Positions 45,174-53,818 are shown, counted from the stretch's first letter. The stretch is DNA of 64,000 bases from Erwinia sp. HDF1-3R (GCF_039621855.1 NZ_CP155071.1:620001-684000), one strand, 5' to 3'. The notes: a model not told the origin generated them from the sequence alone. Program-made: numbers and translations.

Positions 45174-45470
45174 ATGAAGGAGCAATTCACCACGACGGTA
45201 AACGTAAGCGGCAAAGGGGACAGCAAGTCCCGCGCCTTTGCTGACGCGTTAAGCCGGGTACAGAACACGCTACTTAAATCGACCAGCAAGGTACTGCTGC
45301 GTATTGAACCCCAGGATGTCAGGGTGGTCCGTGCACAGCAGAGCGTCAGAAAGGAGAAATTTTTGTTTTTCTTTCTGGCGAGAGAACGACGGAGTTACAG
45401 CGTTGAGCTGGATATTACCGTTAGCGTGACCGTCATCGACGCCGATAAGGTCGATTTCGTCACGAAATAA
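45174..45470 (+). CDS. DUF4312 family protein
   Basis: A 98-residue cytosolic protein. Its beta-rich termini (FTTTVNVSGKG and SVELDITVSVTVID) enclose a helix (SRAFADALSRVQNTLL), a dodecin-like pattern. It follows the SFCGS gene after 3 bases and precedes the two membrane proteins, suggesting a cytosolic subunit of the same complex. Function unknown. Confidence 0.8.
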   Translation: MKEQFTTTVNVSGKGDSKSRAFADALSRVQNTLLKSTSKVLLRIEPQDVRVVRAQQSVRKEKFLFFFLARERRSYSVELDITVSVTVIDADKVDFVTK

Positions 45471-45538
45471 AGCACTGCCCCTGAGGCAGCAATAATCATG
45501 ATTTAAAAACGTTGGCGCAAGCCTGAAAGGAAAGACTG

Positions 45539-46315
45539 ATGTTTTTAATAATCTTATTTAAGTCACTCATCATCGGCGGTCTGGTTGGTGTCGGCGTAGG
45601 CGCAGGTGCTGCGCGTATGTTCCACGCCCCCACCACGCAGGGAATGGGTGCATTTCGTACACTGGGTGAACTTAACTCCTGTGAAGGCGATCCGGCCTCT
45701 CACTTCTCTTTTGGTCTGGGTTTTTTCTTTAATGCCTGGGCCTCTTCCGTGGCGGCAGGTTCCTTCACTCAGGATGTCGATCACCGCATTATCCCCCACT
45801 GGGGTGCCGCTGCGCTGATGGTGAAAAACCGTAACGTCGCTGAAACCCTCCACGATCCGAAAAAAATGGCGATTGCCTGCGGCATCATCGGCATGATCGT
45901 GGTTGCCTTCCTTAATTCAACCGCCTCCGCCGTTCCGGCTGCGCTACAGGTCACCGCCGTTAAGGTACTGGTGCCTGCTGCGAATCTGCTGGTGAATACC
46001 GTGATGCCGGTGATCTTCTGGCTGGCTGCGATTGATGCCGGTAAGAAGTCGGGATTCTGGGCCACGATTTTCGGCGGTCTTGCGCAACTGATGATGGGGA
46101 ATGCCGTACCGGGTCTGGTGCTGGGCATCCTGATTGGTAAAGGCGTTGAAGAGAGCGGCTGGAATAAAGTCACTAAGGTGATGATGGCTGCCATCGTTCT
46201 GCTTTTCGTGCTCAGCGGCTTCTTCCGCGGTTTTGACATGAAAATGCTGCAATCCTTCCAGCTGGGCGTGCCGGGCTGGCTGGAAATGATCCATAACGCC
46301 ATGAGCGGTAAATAA
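45539..46315 (+). CDS. DUF4311 family membrane protein
   Basis: A 258-residue polytopic inner-membrane protein with perhaps six to seven hydrophobic segments. The first segment is a glycine-rich run (IIGGLVGVGVGAGAARMF), followed by a conserved polar stretch (CEGDPASHFSFGLGFFFNAW and FTQDVDHRIIPHWGAAALM) that contains acidic and histidine residues within or between helices, as expected of a transport path. Transport is inferred from topology and context. AAAGGAAAG precedes the ATG. Confidence 0.82.
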   Translation: MFLIILFKSLIIGGLVGVGVGAGAARMFHAPTTQGMGAFRTLGELNSCEGDPASHFSFGLGFFFNAWASSVAAGSFTQDVDHRIIPHWGAAALMVKNRNVAETLHDPKKMAIACGIIGMIVVAFLNSTASAVPAALQVTAVKVLVPAANLLVNTVMPVIFWLAAIDAGKKSGFWATIFGGLAQLMMGNAVPGLVLGILIGKGVEESGWNKVTKVMMAAIVLLFVLSGFFRGFDMKMLQSFQLGVPGWLEMIHNAMSGK

Positions 46316-46322
46316 GAGGACG

Positions 46323-46973
46323 ATGACGATGGAAGAGTCAAAAAACGGTTTCTGGTATGCAGACTGGTCCTTTCCGATTTTTGTCGGCCTGCTGTCTGCC
46401 GGAGTATTCGCCGGGACGCACATGTACTACGTCTACGGGCTGGGCGCATTCAATGAAGTCGCCTTTGTCTCCATGCTGCGGTCGGGAATGGAAACCGGCG
46501 TCTACGGCGCGGTTGCAGCCTTTGGCGCCAGCTTTCTGTTTGCCCGCATCATTGAAGGCTCACTGGTCGGTATCCTGGATATTGGCGGCGCGATTCAGAC
46601 CGGCATCGGGCTGGGCGTACCGGCGCTGCTGCTGGGGGCCGGAATTATCTACCCGGTGACGAACTTTGCGGCCTCGCTGGTAACCGGACTGGTGCTTGGG
46701 GTTGCGGTGGGTTACGTGATTATTCTGGCGCGCAGGTTCACCATCAATAACAGCGACTCCACCTATGGTGCAGACGTGATGATGGGGGCAGGGAACACCT
46801 CTGGTCGCTTTCTGGGGCCGTTGATTATTCTCTCTGCGATGACGGCTTCAATACCGATTGGCTTAGGCTCGCTGCTGGGGTCGCTGCTGTTCTATATGTG
46901 GAATAAGCCCATTACCGGCGGAGCCATTCTGGGGGCGATGTTACTGGGGGCGATTTTCCCGGTAGCCCTCTGA
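46323..46973 (+). CDS. DUF4310 family membrane protein
   Basis: A 216-residue polytopic membrane protein with about six hydrophobic segments, an N-terminal aromatic stretch (GFWYADWSFPIFVGLL) and repeated Gly-rich helices (GVPALLLGAGIIYP, GSLLGSLLFYMW). It is encoded 7 bases after DUF4311; the two probably form one integral membrane unit. Unknown function; a transporter subunit is the best inference. Confidence 0.82.
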   Translation: MTMEESKNGFWYADWSFPIFVGLLSAGVFAGTHMYYVYGLGAFNEVAFVSMLRSGMETGVYGAVAAFGASFLFARIIEGSLVGILDIGGAIQTGIGLGVPALLLGAGIIYPVTNFAASLVTGLVLGVAVGYVIILARRFTINNSDSTYGADVMMGAGNTSGRFLGPLIILSAMTASIPIGLGSLLGSLLFYMWNKPITGGAILGAMLLGAIFPVAL

Positions 46974-47047
46974 TGTCACGACGGTTTGCCTGGAATGGGC
47001 AAACCGCGTTGTGGATGCTGCGGCATCCGGTATTAAAGGAGTCAGTC

Positions 47048-48181
47048 ATGTTTGATCTTGTTATCCGCCGTGCGCGTCTGCCCGATGGCAGCCTGACCGA
47101 CATCGCCATAAGCGACGGTAAAATTGCTGCACTCGGCGAAGTGCGCGGGGAAGCGGCCACTGAGAAGGATCTTGCCGGGCAGTGCTGGCTTAGCGCGGGC
47201 TGGATCGATTCGCACGTCCATTGCTACCCTAAATCGCCCATCTATCATGATGAGGCCGATCGTATCGGCGTGGCAATGGGCGTCACCACCGTCGTGGATG
47301 CAGGCAGTACCGGCGCGGACGATATCGACGATTTTTATCAGATCACCCGCGAGGCAGATACGCGGGTTCATGCTCTGCTCAATATTGCCCGCACCGGCAT
47401 CGTGACGCAAAACGAGCTGGCGGATATGAGTCAGATCGACAGGGTGGGCATTCGCGATGCCATTAAGCGGCTACCAGGTTTTATTCTCGGTATTAAGGCG
47501 CGAATGAGCAGCAGCGTGGTGGGTGCAAACGGCATTCAGCCGCTGGTGCGAGCCAAAGAGATCCAGCAGGAAAATGGCAATCTGCCGCTGATGGTGCATA
47601 TCGGTAATAATCCGCCGGACCTTGACGAAATCACCGACCTGCTCGGCAGCGGCGATATCATTACTCACTGCTATAACGGTAAGCCTAACCGTATTCTGAC
47701 GCCCGCCGGAGAGCTTCGCGCCTCGGTTAAACGGGCCCTGGATCGTGGGTTACGCCTGGATGTGGGGCACGGCAGCGCCAGCTTTAGCTTTGAGGTCGCC
47801 CGCGTGGCCATCGCACAGGGCATTCTGCCGCACACCATCAGTTCAGATATCTACTGCCGCAACCGCATTAACGGCCCGGTACATTCGCTGGCTCACGTAA
47901 TGTCGAAATTCTTCAGTGTGGGTATGACGCTGCCGCAGATTATTGACTGTGTGACGCTTCACGCTGCCCAGGGCCTGCGTTTGCACGACAGAGGACGGCT
48001 TGAAGTGGGACTTGACGCCGACCTGACCCTTTTTGATCTCAAAGAAGAACCCTGCCTGTTTATCGACTCCGAAGGGCAGTCGGTTGCCGGTGAGAAACAG
48101 CTGATACCTCTGGCCGCCGTTGTGGGTGGCGAGTGGTTTATTACCGATGAAGGGAAAAAGCATCATGTCGTCAATTTATGA
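47048..48181 (+). CDS. Amidohydrolase/deacetylase family metallohydrolase
   Basis: A 377-residue amidohydrolase-superfamily enzyme: metal-binding HVH (His56, His58), a lysine likely carboxylated (Lys150 in GIKARMSSS), His184 (MVHIGNN), His207 (THCYNG) and Asp267 (SSDIYC), the full binuclear site. Such enzymes hydrolyse C-N bonds, for example N-acetyl groups, though some members are dihydroorotase-like. The ATG at 47048 follows AAGGAG; the frame is open upstream to the DUF4310 stop. In context it probably deacylates the imported substrate before the ammonia-lyase. Its end overlaps the next gene by 17 bases. Confidence 0.88.
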   Translation: MFDLVIRRARLPDGSLTDIAISDGKIAALGEVRGEAATEKDLAGQCWLSAGWIDSHVHCYPKSPIYHDEADRIGVAMGVTTVVDAGSTGADDIDDFYQITREADTRVHALLNIARTGIVTQNELADMSQIDRVGIRDAIKRLPGFILGIKARMSSSVVGANGIQPLVRAKEIQQENGNLPLMVHIGNNPPDLDEITDLLGSGDIITHCYNGKPNRILTPAGELRASVKRALDRGLRLDVGHGSASFSFEVARVAIAQGILPHTISSDIYCRNRINGPVHSLAHVMSKFFSVGMTLPQIIDCVTLHAAQGLRLHDRGRLEVGLDADLTLFDLKEEPCLFIDSEGQSVAGEKQLIPLAAVVGGEWFITDEGKKHHVVNL

Positions 48182-49286
48182 AAAATATGGCCTGAAGCAG
48201 GTCATTAACGCCTCAGGCCGCATGACCATTCTGGGCGTATCGACGCCGGGTGAAGAGGTGGTTGATACGGTCAAATACGGGCTGAATCACTACTTTGAAA
48301 TGAAAGACCTGGTTAACAAGACCGGTGCGTATATCGCCGGGCTGCTCGGGGCGGAAGATGCGGTGGTGGTCTCCTGCGCGTCTGCGGGTATCGCTCAGGC
48401 CGTAGCCGGGGTGATTGTGAAGGATAACGACTGGCTGCTGGAAAACCTCCACGCCGCGCCGCTAACCGTGCCACACGATATCGTTGTCCCTAAAGGCCAT
48501 AACGTGAATTACGGCGCGCCGGTCGGAACGATGGTCGCCCTGGGCGGAGGACGTCTGGTAGAAGCGGGCTACGCTAACGAGTGCTCAGCCGATCAGCTCT
48601 CCGCGGCTATCACGCCGCAGACCGCGGCCATTCTCTATATTAAATCGCACCACTGCGTACAGAAAAGCCACCTCAACGTTGAGCAGGCGGCCACGGTAGC
48701 CCGCAAACACGGTGTCCCGCTGATCGTGGATGCCGCCGCAGAAGAAGATCTTAAGTGCTACTACCAGTACGGCGCAGACCTGGTGATTTACAGCGGTGCC
48801 AAAGCGCTGGAAGGCCCTACCAGTGGCCTGGTCATGGGACGCAGGCAGCCTGTTGAGTGGGTAAAGCGGCAGTCAATGGGTATTGGTCGCGCCATGAAAG
48901 TGGGCAAAGAGGGCATTCTGGGGCTGACCCAGGCGATTGAAAGCTATCTGACCCAGGAGAAGGTCACTGGCGTGCAGATGGTTGAAAAAATGACTCCGTT
49001 TATCAGCAATCTGAACGGCCTGAATGGCATTACCGCCCGCGTGGTGTGGGACTCGGCGGGGCGCGACATTGCGCGAGCCGAGATAAAGCTGGATGAAACG
49101 GCAATAGGTTATACCACCGGCGATGTGGTGCAGGCGCTGAAAACCGGTGAAATCGCCATCTACTTCCGCGGCTATAAAGCTAACGAAAGTATTATTGAGG
49201 TCGACGTGCGCAGCGTGTCGGTCGGGCAGTTAGATACCATCTATGCATGTATTAACGCGTTGTTAGCAGGAGAGAAAAAAGCATGA
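48165..49286 (+). CDS. DgaE family PLP-dependent ammonia-lyase (SelA-like)
   Basis: A 373-residue fold-type I PLP enzyme of the SelA-like branch. The PLP lysine is Lys213 in YSGAKALEGP; IVDAAAEED carries the pyridine-binding aspartate. The Salmonella relative DgaE converts D-glucosaminate 6-phosphate to 2-keto-3-deoxy-6-phosphogluconate (KDGP) and ammonia. The start MSSIYEKYGLKQVINASGRMT at 48165 is homologous to the family start and overlaps the deacetylase gene. Followed by the KDGP aldolase, which supports a KDGP product. Confidence 0.87.
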   Translation: MSSIYEKYGLKQVINASGRMTILGVSTPGEEVVDTVKYGLNHYFEMKDLVNKTGAYIAGLLGAEDAVVVSCASAGIAQAVAGVIVKDNDWLLENLHAAPLTVPHDIVVPKGHNVNYGAPVGTMVALGGGRLVEAGYANECSADQLSAAITPQTAAILYIKSHHCVQKSHLNVEQAATVARKHGVPLIVDAAAEEDLKCYYQYGADLVIYSGAKALEGPTSGLVMGRRQPVEWVKRQSMGIGRAMKVGKEGILGLTQAIESYLTQEKVTGVQMVEKMTPFISNLNGLNGITARVVWDSAGRDIARAEIKLDETAIGYTTGDVVQALKTGEIAIYFRGYKANESIIEVDVRSVSVGQLDTIYACINALLAGEKKA

Positions 49287-50023
49287 TGCTGAACCCTAAA
49301 TTTTATCAACAGCGCGTGTGTCTCAACGTGCTGGCTGGTTCAAAAGAGAATGCCCGTGAGATCTGGCAGGCCGCTGAAGGCCATGTGCTGGTGGGCGTCC
49401 TGTCGAAAAACTATGATAGCGTAGCGAGCGCCGTTGCCGACATGCGTGAATACGCTGCGCTTATCGACAATGCGCTCTCCGTCGGCCTTGGCGCAGGCGA
49501 CCCTAACCAGTCGGCGATGGTGAGCGCCATCTCCGCTGAAATTCAGCCGCAGCACGTTAATCAGGTCTTTACCGGCGTGGCAACCAGCCGTGCGCTGCTG
49601 GGGCAGAACCAAACCGTCGTAAACGGTCTGATTTCGCCTACCGGCACGCCCGGCCTGGTAAAAATCTCTACCGGCCCGCTGAGCTCAAGGGCAGCTGATG
49701 CCATTGTGCCGGTGGCAACCGCTATTGCTATGCTGAAAGATATGGGTGGCAGTTCGGTGAAGTATTTCCCAATGGGCGGTCTGAAAGCTATTGATGAGTT
49801 CACCGCCGTGGCGAAGGCCTGTGCGGAGCAGGACTTCTGGCTTGAGCCAACCGGCGGAATCGATCTGGAAAACTATGAGGCGATTCTGCGAATTGCGCTG
49901 GATGCTGGCGTAAGCAAAATCATCCCGCATATCTACAGCTCCATCATTGATAAAGCCTCGGGTAATACGCGCCCTGCCGATGTCAGTGCGCTGCTGGCAA
50001 TGACCAAAAAATGGGTTAAATAA
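49283..50023 (+). CDS. KDGP aldolase family protein (DgaF-like)
   Basis: A 246-residue TIM-barrel aldolase of the DgaF family, cleaving 2-keto-3-deoxy-6-phosphogluconate to pyruvate and glyceraldehyde 3-phosphate. A plausible Schiff-base Lys160 lies in SVKYFPMGG, with a phosphate-binding EPTGGID loop later. Two adjacent ATG codons make the start 49283 or 49286; either overlaps or abuts the ammonia-lyase stop, so the two are translationally coupled. Confidence 0.87.
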   Translation: MMLNPKFYQQRVCLNVLAGSKENAREIWQAAEGHVLVGVLSKNYDSVASAVADMREYAALIDNALSVGLGAGDPNQSAMVSAISAEIQPQHVNQVFTGVATSRALLGQNQTVVNGLISPTGTPGLVKISTGPLSSRAADAIVPVATAIAMLKDMGGSSVKYFPMGGLKAIDEFTAVAKACAEQDFWLEPTGGIDLENYEAILRIALDAGVSKIIPHIYSSIIDKASGNTRPADVSALLAMTKKWVK

Positions 50024-50031
50024 GCCCGCCC

Positions 50032-50066
50032 GACCAGCCTCAGACCGAGGCTGGTCGGCCTCTTTT
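50032..50066 (+). terminator. Intrinsic terminator after the KDGP aldolase gene
   Basis: GACCAGCCTC (50032-50041) pairs with GAGGCTGGTC (50047-50056), then GGCCTCTTTTC. It separates the catabolic operon from the lactonase gene, unless the latter is reached by read-through. Confidence 0.75.
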
Positions 50067-50082
50067 CTGAATGAGGATCACC

Positions 50083-51225
50083 ATGCGCAACGGCCCGTTA
50101 ATTACCGTCCTCTCATTATCCCTGATGGCCGCCACTTCGCTGGCGGCCCATGCACAGTATGCTTATGTCGGTACTTATAATCCCAACGGTGAGGGCGTCT
50201 ACCGCTTCCAGGTTAGCCCGCACGATGGCTCACTGAGTGATAAAACCCTGGTAAGTCATCAGGCAAATGCGGCGCAGCTTACCCTTGATGCCAAAGGGAA
50301 AACGCTCTACGTTGCCAGTGAGAGCGAGAAAGGGACGGTGGCTGCCTATACCATCAATGGGGATGGCAGCCTGACAAAGCTGAATGAGGTCAGTTCGCAG
50401 GGGGCCGGACCGGTATACCTTTCTCTGACCCCGGACGGGAGGTATTTGCTGGTTGCTAACTACGTTAGTGGGAGTAAAGCGGTGCTGCCGGTGCAGGCCG
50501 ATGGCCGCCTGGGAGAAGCCAGCGATACGCAGCAGGACAGTGGGCCAGCCGGTGCCAGCCACCCAGCGGCGGCGGTCGAAGGGAGTTTTGCGGCAAGCGA
50601 CCATAACGGCCCGCATGCGCATATGATCGCCAGCGATCCCAGCCGAAAATTTGTCTTCTCGACCGATTTGGGGCTGGATCGCATCTATCAGTATCGCCTG
50701 AACAACGCGGGCCAGCTACAGGCTAATACGCCCGCATGGATCCCGGCATCTTCTGCGGGCGCAGGCCCACGGCATTTCGTTTTCCAACCGGACGGCAGCG
50801 CGCTGTATCTGATCAATGAAGAGGCTTCAACGTTAACTCGCTATCGGCTTAACGCGAAAACCGGCGTCCTGACTGAGGGGGCTACGGTTTCTGCATTGCC
50901 CGACGGCTATAAAGGCACCAGCTTTGCCGCCGGGCTGGTCATTGATAAAGCGGGTAAGAATCTCTACGTGGCGAACCGGCTGCACAATAGCATTGCGCAT
51001 TTTGCTATTGGATCCAGTGGTGCGCTGAGCCATAAAGATGACGTCTGGACGCGAGGTGACTACACGCGCACCCTTACGCTCTCTCACGATGGTAAGACGC
51101 TTTACGCCATCAATCAGCGCAGCGATAACATCACGCGCTTCCGGGTGGATAGCAGCGGCGCGCTCTCTTTTACCCAGGACTATACGGCCGTTGGCGCACC
51201 CTCACAGCTGGTGCTCACGCCTTAG
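50083..51225 (+). CDS. Exported lactonase family protein (beta-propeller)
   Basis: A 380-residue seven-bladed beta-propeller of the lactonase family that includes 6-phosphogluconolactonase (Pgl). A signal peptide (MRNGPLITVLSLSLMAATSLAAHA) indicates a periplasmic protein, unlike cytosolic Pgl. Repeated blade motifs include YVASESEKGTVAAYTIN, VFQPDGSALYLINE and LYVANRLHNSIAHF, and NGPHAHMIASDP matches the family active-site area. The ATG at 50083 follows GAGG by 6-7 bases. Its location between the aldolase and the regulator suggests opening of a sugar lactone before uptake. Confidence 0.82.
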   Translation: MRNGPLITVLSLSLMAATSLAAHAQYAYVGTYNPNGEGVYRFQVSPHDGSLSDKTLVSHQANAAQLTLDAKGKTLYVASESEKGTVAAYTINGDGSLTKLNEVSSQGAGPVYLSLTPDGRYLLVANYVSGSKAVLPVQADGRLGEASDTQQDSGPAGASHPAAAVEGSFAASDHNGPHAHMIASDPSRKFVFSTDLGLDRIYQYRLNNAGQLQANTPAWIPASSAGAGPRHFVFQPDGSALYLINEEASTLTRYRLNAKTGVLTEGATVSALPDGYKGTSFAAGLVIDKAGKNLYVANRLHNSIAHFAIGSSGALSHKDDVWTRGDYTRTLTLSHDGKTLYAINQRSDNITRFRVDSSGALSFTQDYTAVGAPSQLVLTP

Positions 51226-51280
51226 CATTTTGTAACCCGAGTCGGACGCGCTGACCGGCTCAATAAAGACGGGAGAAATC

Positions 51281-53191
51281 GTGAGATTTCCTAACCAACG
51301 CCTTGCTCAGCTGTATGACCTGCTCCAAAACGAGACGTTGCCTCAGGATGAACTGGCACGCCGCTTCAACGTTTCGACGCGCACCGTGCGCACCGATGTG
51401 ACAGCCCTCAACGGGATGCTGGTGGATCACGGCGCGCGCTTTGTACTGAATCGCGGAGAAGGCTATCAGCTTAAGATCGACGATGCCGTCCGCTATAGCC
51501 TGCTACAGCAGCAGTCTCCTTCCCATCTGCGGGTTCCGCGTACCTCTGCCGCACGGGTACACTACCTGCTGACCCGTTTTCTCACCTCTGCTTTCTCCCT
51601 TAAGCTGGAGGACCTGGCGGACGAATGGTTTGTCAGCCGCGCCACGCTACAGAGCGATATGGCTGAGGTAAGAGAGTGGCTGGGACGCTACAAACTGTCG
51701 GTTGAAACCAAGCCGCGCTATGGAATGAAGCTGTTCGGCAGTGAAGTGGCGATTCGCACCTGTCTGACCGATTTGCTCTACCAGATTGCGCTGGAAGACA
51801 GCGATAACCCGCTGCTCAATATCGAGGCGCTGAACAGCGGTATTCTCGACCAGCTACAGCCTTTATTACAGCAGTGCTTCAGCCGCTTCCATATTCGTAT
51901 GACTGACGACAGCGAGTTTTATCTGCGCCTCTACTGTGCGGTAGCGGTAAGGCGCATCAGCGAAGGTCACCCGCTCTCTGACTTTAGCGCGGAAGATGTG
52001 GATGAAGACGTACGGGATGCGGCCCGCCACATCGTCAACCTGCTGCGGCCTGTTACCGGCAAGGATATCTCGCCCTCCGAGGAGGCTTATCTGCGGGTGA
52101 ACATTGCCGCAAGGCGAATTGAGGAGATTGCTCCCAGCGCCATCAGCCCGGACGATGGCGAATCGCTGGTTAACTACATTCTTAGCTATATCAATACCCA
52201 GTACAATTTCAATCTGCAAAACGATCCACAGCTTCGTGCAGACCTGCTGACGCATATCAAAACGATGATTACGCGGATGCGCTACCAGATTAATATTCCT
52301 AATCCGCTGCTGACCAATATCAAGCAGCACTACCCGCTGGCGTACGACGTGACGCTGGCGGCGGTATCAAGCTGGGGGAAATACACCCCCTATGTGATTA
52401 GCGAAAACGAGATTGGCTTTCTGGTTCTGCATATCGGCGTGGGGCTGGAACGGCATTACAACGTGGGCTATCAGCGGCATCCGCAGGTTTTGCTGGTATG
52501 CGATACGGGTAACTCCACCGTGCGGATGATCCAGGCCATGCTGATGCGGAAATATCCGCAGATCGTGGTCAGTAATATTGTTTCGCTTCGACAATATGAG
52601 CAGCAGGGTAGCGTTGAGGAGGATTTTGTTATCTCCACAGCCCGCCTGAGCGAAAAGGACAAGCCCGTCGTGGTGATGTCGCCTTTTCCCACCGACTATC
52701 AGCTGGAGCAGATTGGCAAGCTGGTGCTGGTCGATCGCACCCGGCCTTATATGCTGGAGAAGTTTTTTGATGCCAGCCACTTCCGCATCATCGACAGACC
52801 CATGACCCAGTCCGAACTGTTCCGATCGCTTTGCGATCAGCTGGAACAGGAAGGCGTGGTGGATGCAGCGTTCTTCCCCTCGGTGGAGGAGCGTGAGGCC
52901 ATCGTCAGCACCATGCTGGGCGAGGGGATCGCCCTGCCGCACGCGTTAGGATTGTTAGCCAAGAAAACGGTGGTTTACACCGTGCTGGCTCCGCAGGGAA
53001 TTAGCTGGGGGGATGAAACGGCCTGCGTCATTTTTCTGCTGGCGATCAGCAAGACGGAATATGAAGAGGCGATGGCCATATACGATCTGTTTGTGACGTT
53101 TATGCGCGAAAGGGCGATGGTGCGGCTGCGGGACAGCACGGATTTCGACAGTTTCAAGGCGGTGGCAATGGACTGTTTGAGTCGGTTATAA
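51281..53191 (+). CDS. PRD/EIIB/EIIA-domain transcriptional activator (MtlR/LicR-type)
   Basis: A 636-residue PTS-controlled activator. The order is an N-terminal HTH (about 1-65, DELARRFNVSTRTVRTDVTAL), a second HTH (about 85-165), PRD1 (about 175-285), PRD2 (about 290-395, with His325 and His384), an EIIB-like domain with Cys407 (VCDTGNSTVRMIQ) and an EIIA domain with His554 (ALPHALG). In PRD1 the usual phosphorylatable histidines appear replaced (LRLYCAVAVRR and LRVNIAARR). The start is GTG after GGGAGA. It likely activates the cassette when its PTS partner is dephosphorylated by substrate uptake. Confidence 0.88.
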   Translation: MRFPNQRLAQLYDLLQNETLPQDELARRFNVSTRTVRTDVTALNGMLVDHGARFVLNRGEGYQLKIDDAVRYSLLQQQSPSHLRVPRTSAARVHYLLTRFLTSAFSLKLEDLADEWFVSRATLQSDMAEVREWLGRYKLSVETKPRYGMKLFGSEVAIRTCLTDLLYQIALEDSDNPLLNIEALNSGILDQLQPLLQQCFSRFHIRMTDDSEFYLRLYCAVAVRRISEGHPLSDFSAEDVDEDVRDAARHIVNLLRPVTGKDISPSEEAYLRVNIAARRIEEIAPSAISPDDGESLVNYILSYINTQYNFNLQNDPQLRADLLTHIKTMITRMRYQINIPNPLLTNIKQHYPLAYDVTLAAVSSWGKYTPYVISENEIGFLVLHIGVGLERHYNVGYQRHPQVLLVCDTGNSTVRMIQAMLMRKYPQIVVSNIVSLRQYEQQGSVEEDFVISTARLSEKDKPVVVMSPFPTDYQLEQIGKLVLVDRTRPYMLEKFFDASHFRIIDRPMTQSELFRSLCDQLEQEGVVDAAFFPSVEEREAIVSTMLGEGIALPHALGLLAKKTVVYTVLAPQGISWGDETACVIFLLAISKTEYEEAMAIYDLFVTFMRERAMVRLRDSTDFDSFKAVAMDCLSRL

Positions 53192-53208
53192 AGCGCAGCG
53201 GCAGCGTG

Positions 53209-53238
53209 GCCGCCCGTGTAAAACGCTACACGGGCGGC
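53209..53238. terminator. Hairpin between the activator gene and dolP
   Basis: A perfect 12-bp stem GCCGCCCGTGTA/TACACGGGCGGC (53209-53220 with 53227-53238) lies between convergent genes; T-tracts are poor on both sides. Confidence 0.6.
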
Positions 53239-53245
53239 TGTCAGG

Positions 53246-53818
53246 CTATTTAAGAATTGTAAAAGCCGTCGTGACGTGTTTCACGCCGCCAACGCGGCTG
53301 GCAATATCTGCTGCCGCTTTGGCTTCACTCTCTGTTACCAGACCCAGCAGGAAAACTTCGCCATTTTCGGTGGTCACCTTAACGTTAGAAGACTTCACCT
53401 GATCGCTCGACAGCAGCTGCGAACGCACTTTGGTGGTTATCCACGTATCCGAAGAGGCGGTGCCGAAGGTGGCTTTATCGCCGGTACGGATCTCGTTATA
53501 GACCTCCGTTGCGCCATCTACGCCCATGGCGATCTGTTTGGCCCGGCTGGCAACGTCAGCAGTGGGTGCCTGCCCGCTGAGGAGAACCTTGCCCTGGTAT
53601 GCGGTAGCGGAAATATGCGCATCGTTTTTGATCTGCTGATCTTTGGACAGCGCGTTGCTTACGCGCAACTCTAAGGTGCCGTCATCCACCTGGGTGCCCA
53701 CGGTGCGGGGATCGGTTGCGGTTTTAGTTGCAACCGCTGCGCTGCCTACTACGGCGGCCACGCAGCCCTGAAGCATCAGCGCGGTAAGAATAACGGCAAG
53801 TGCAGAGAATGCCTTCAT
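53246..53818 (-). CDS. dolP: DolP (YraP), dual-BON outer-membrane lipoprotein
   Basis: DolP is a sigma-E-controlled lipoprotein that binds anionic phospholipid, supports BAM and outer-membrane integrity, and activates septal peptidoglycan splitting. A lipobox LMLQGC with Cys19 precedes two BON domains (about 45-115 and 120-190; AYQGKVLLSGQAPT and TTENGEVFLLGLVTESE). 190 residues, very close to E. coli. Downstream of diaA in the same direction. Confidence 0.95.
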   Translation of the reverse strand: MKAFSALAVILTALMLQGCVAAVVGSAAVATKTATDPRTVGTQVDDGTLELRVSNALSKDQQIKNDAHISATAYQGKVLLSGQAPTADVASRAKQIAMGVDGATEVYNEIRTGDKATFGTASSDTWITTKVRSQLLSSDQVKSSNVKVTTENGEVFLLGLVTESEAKAAADIASRVGGVKHVTTAFTILK

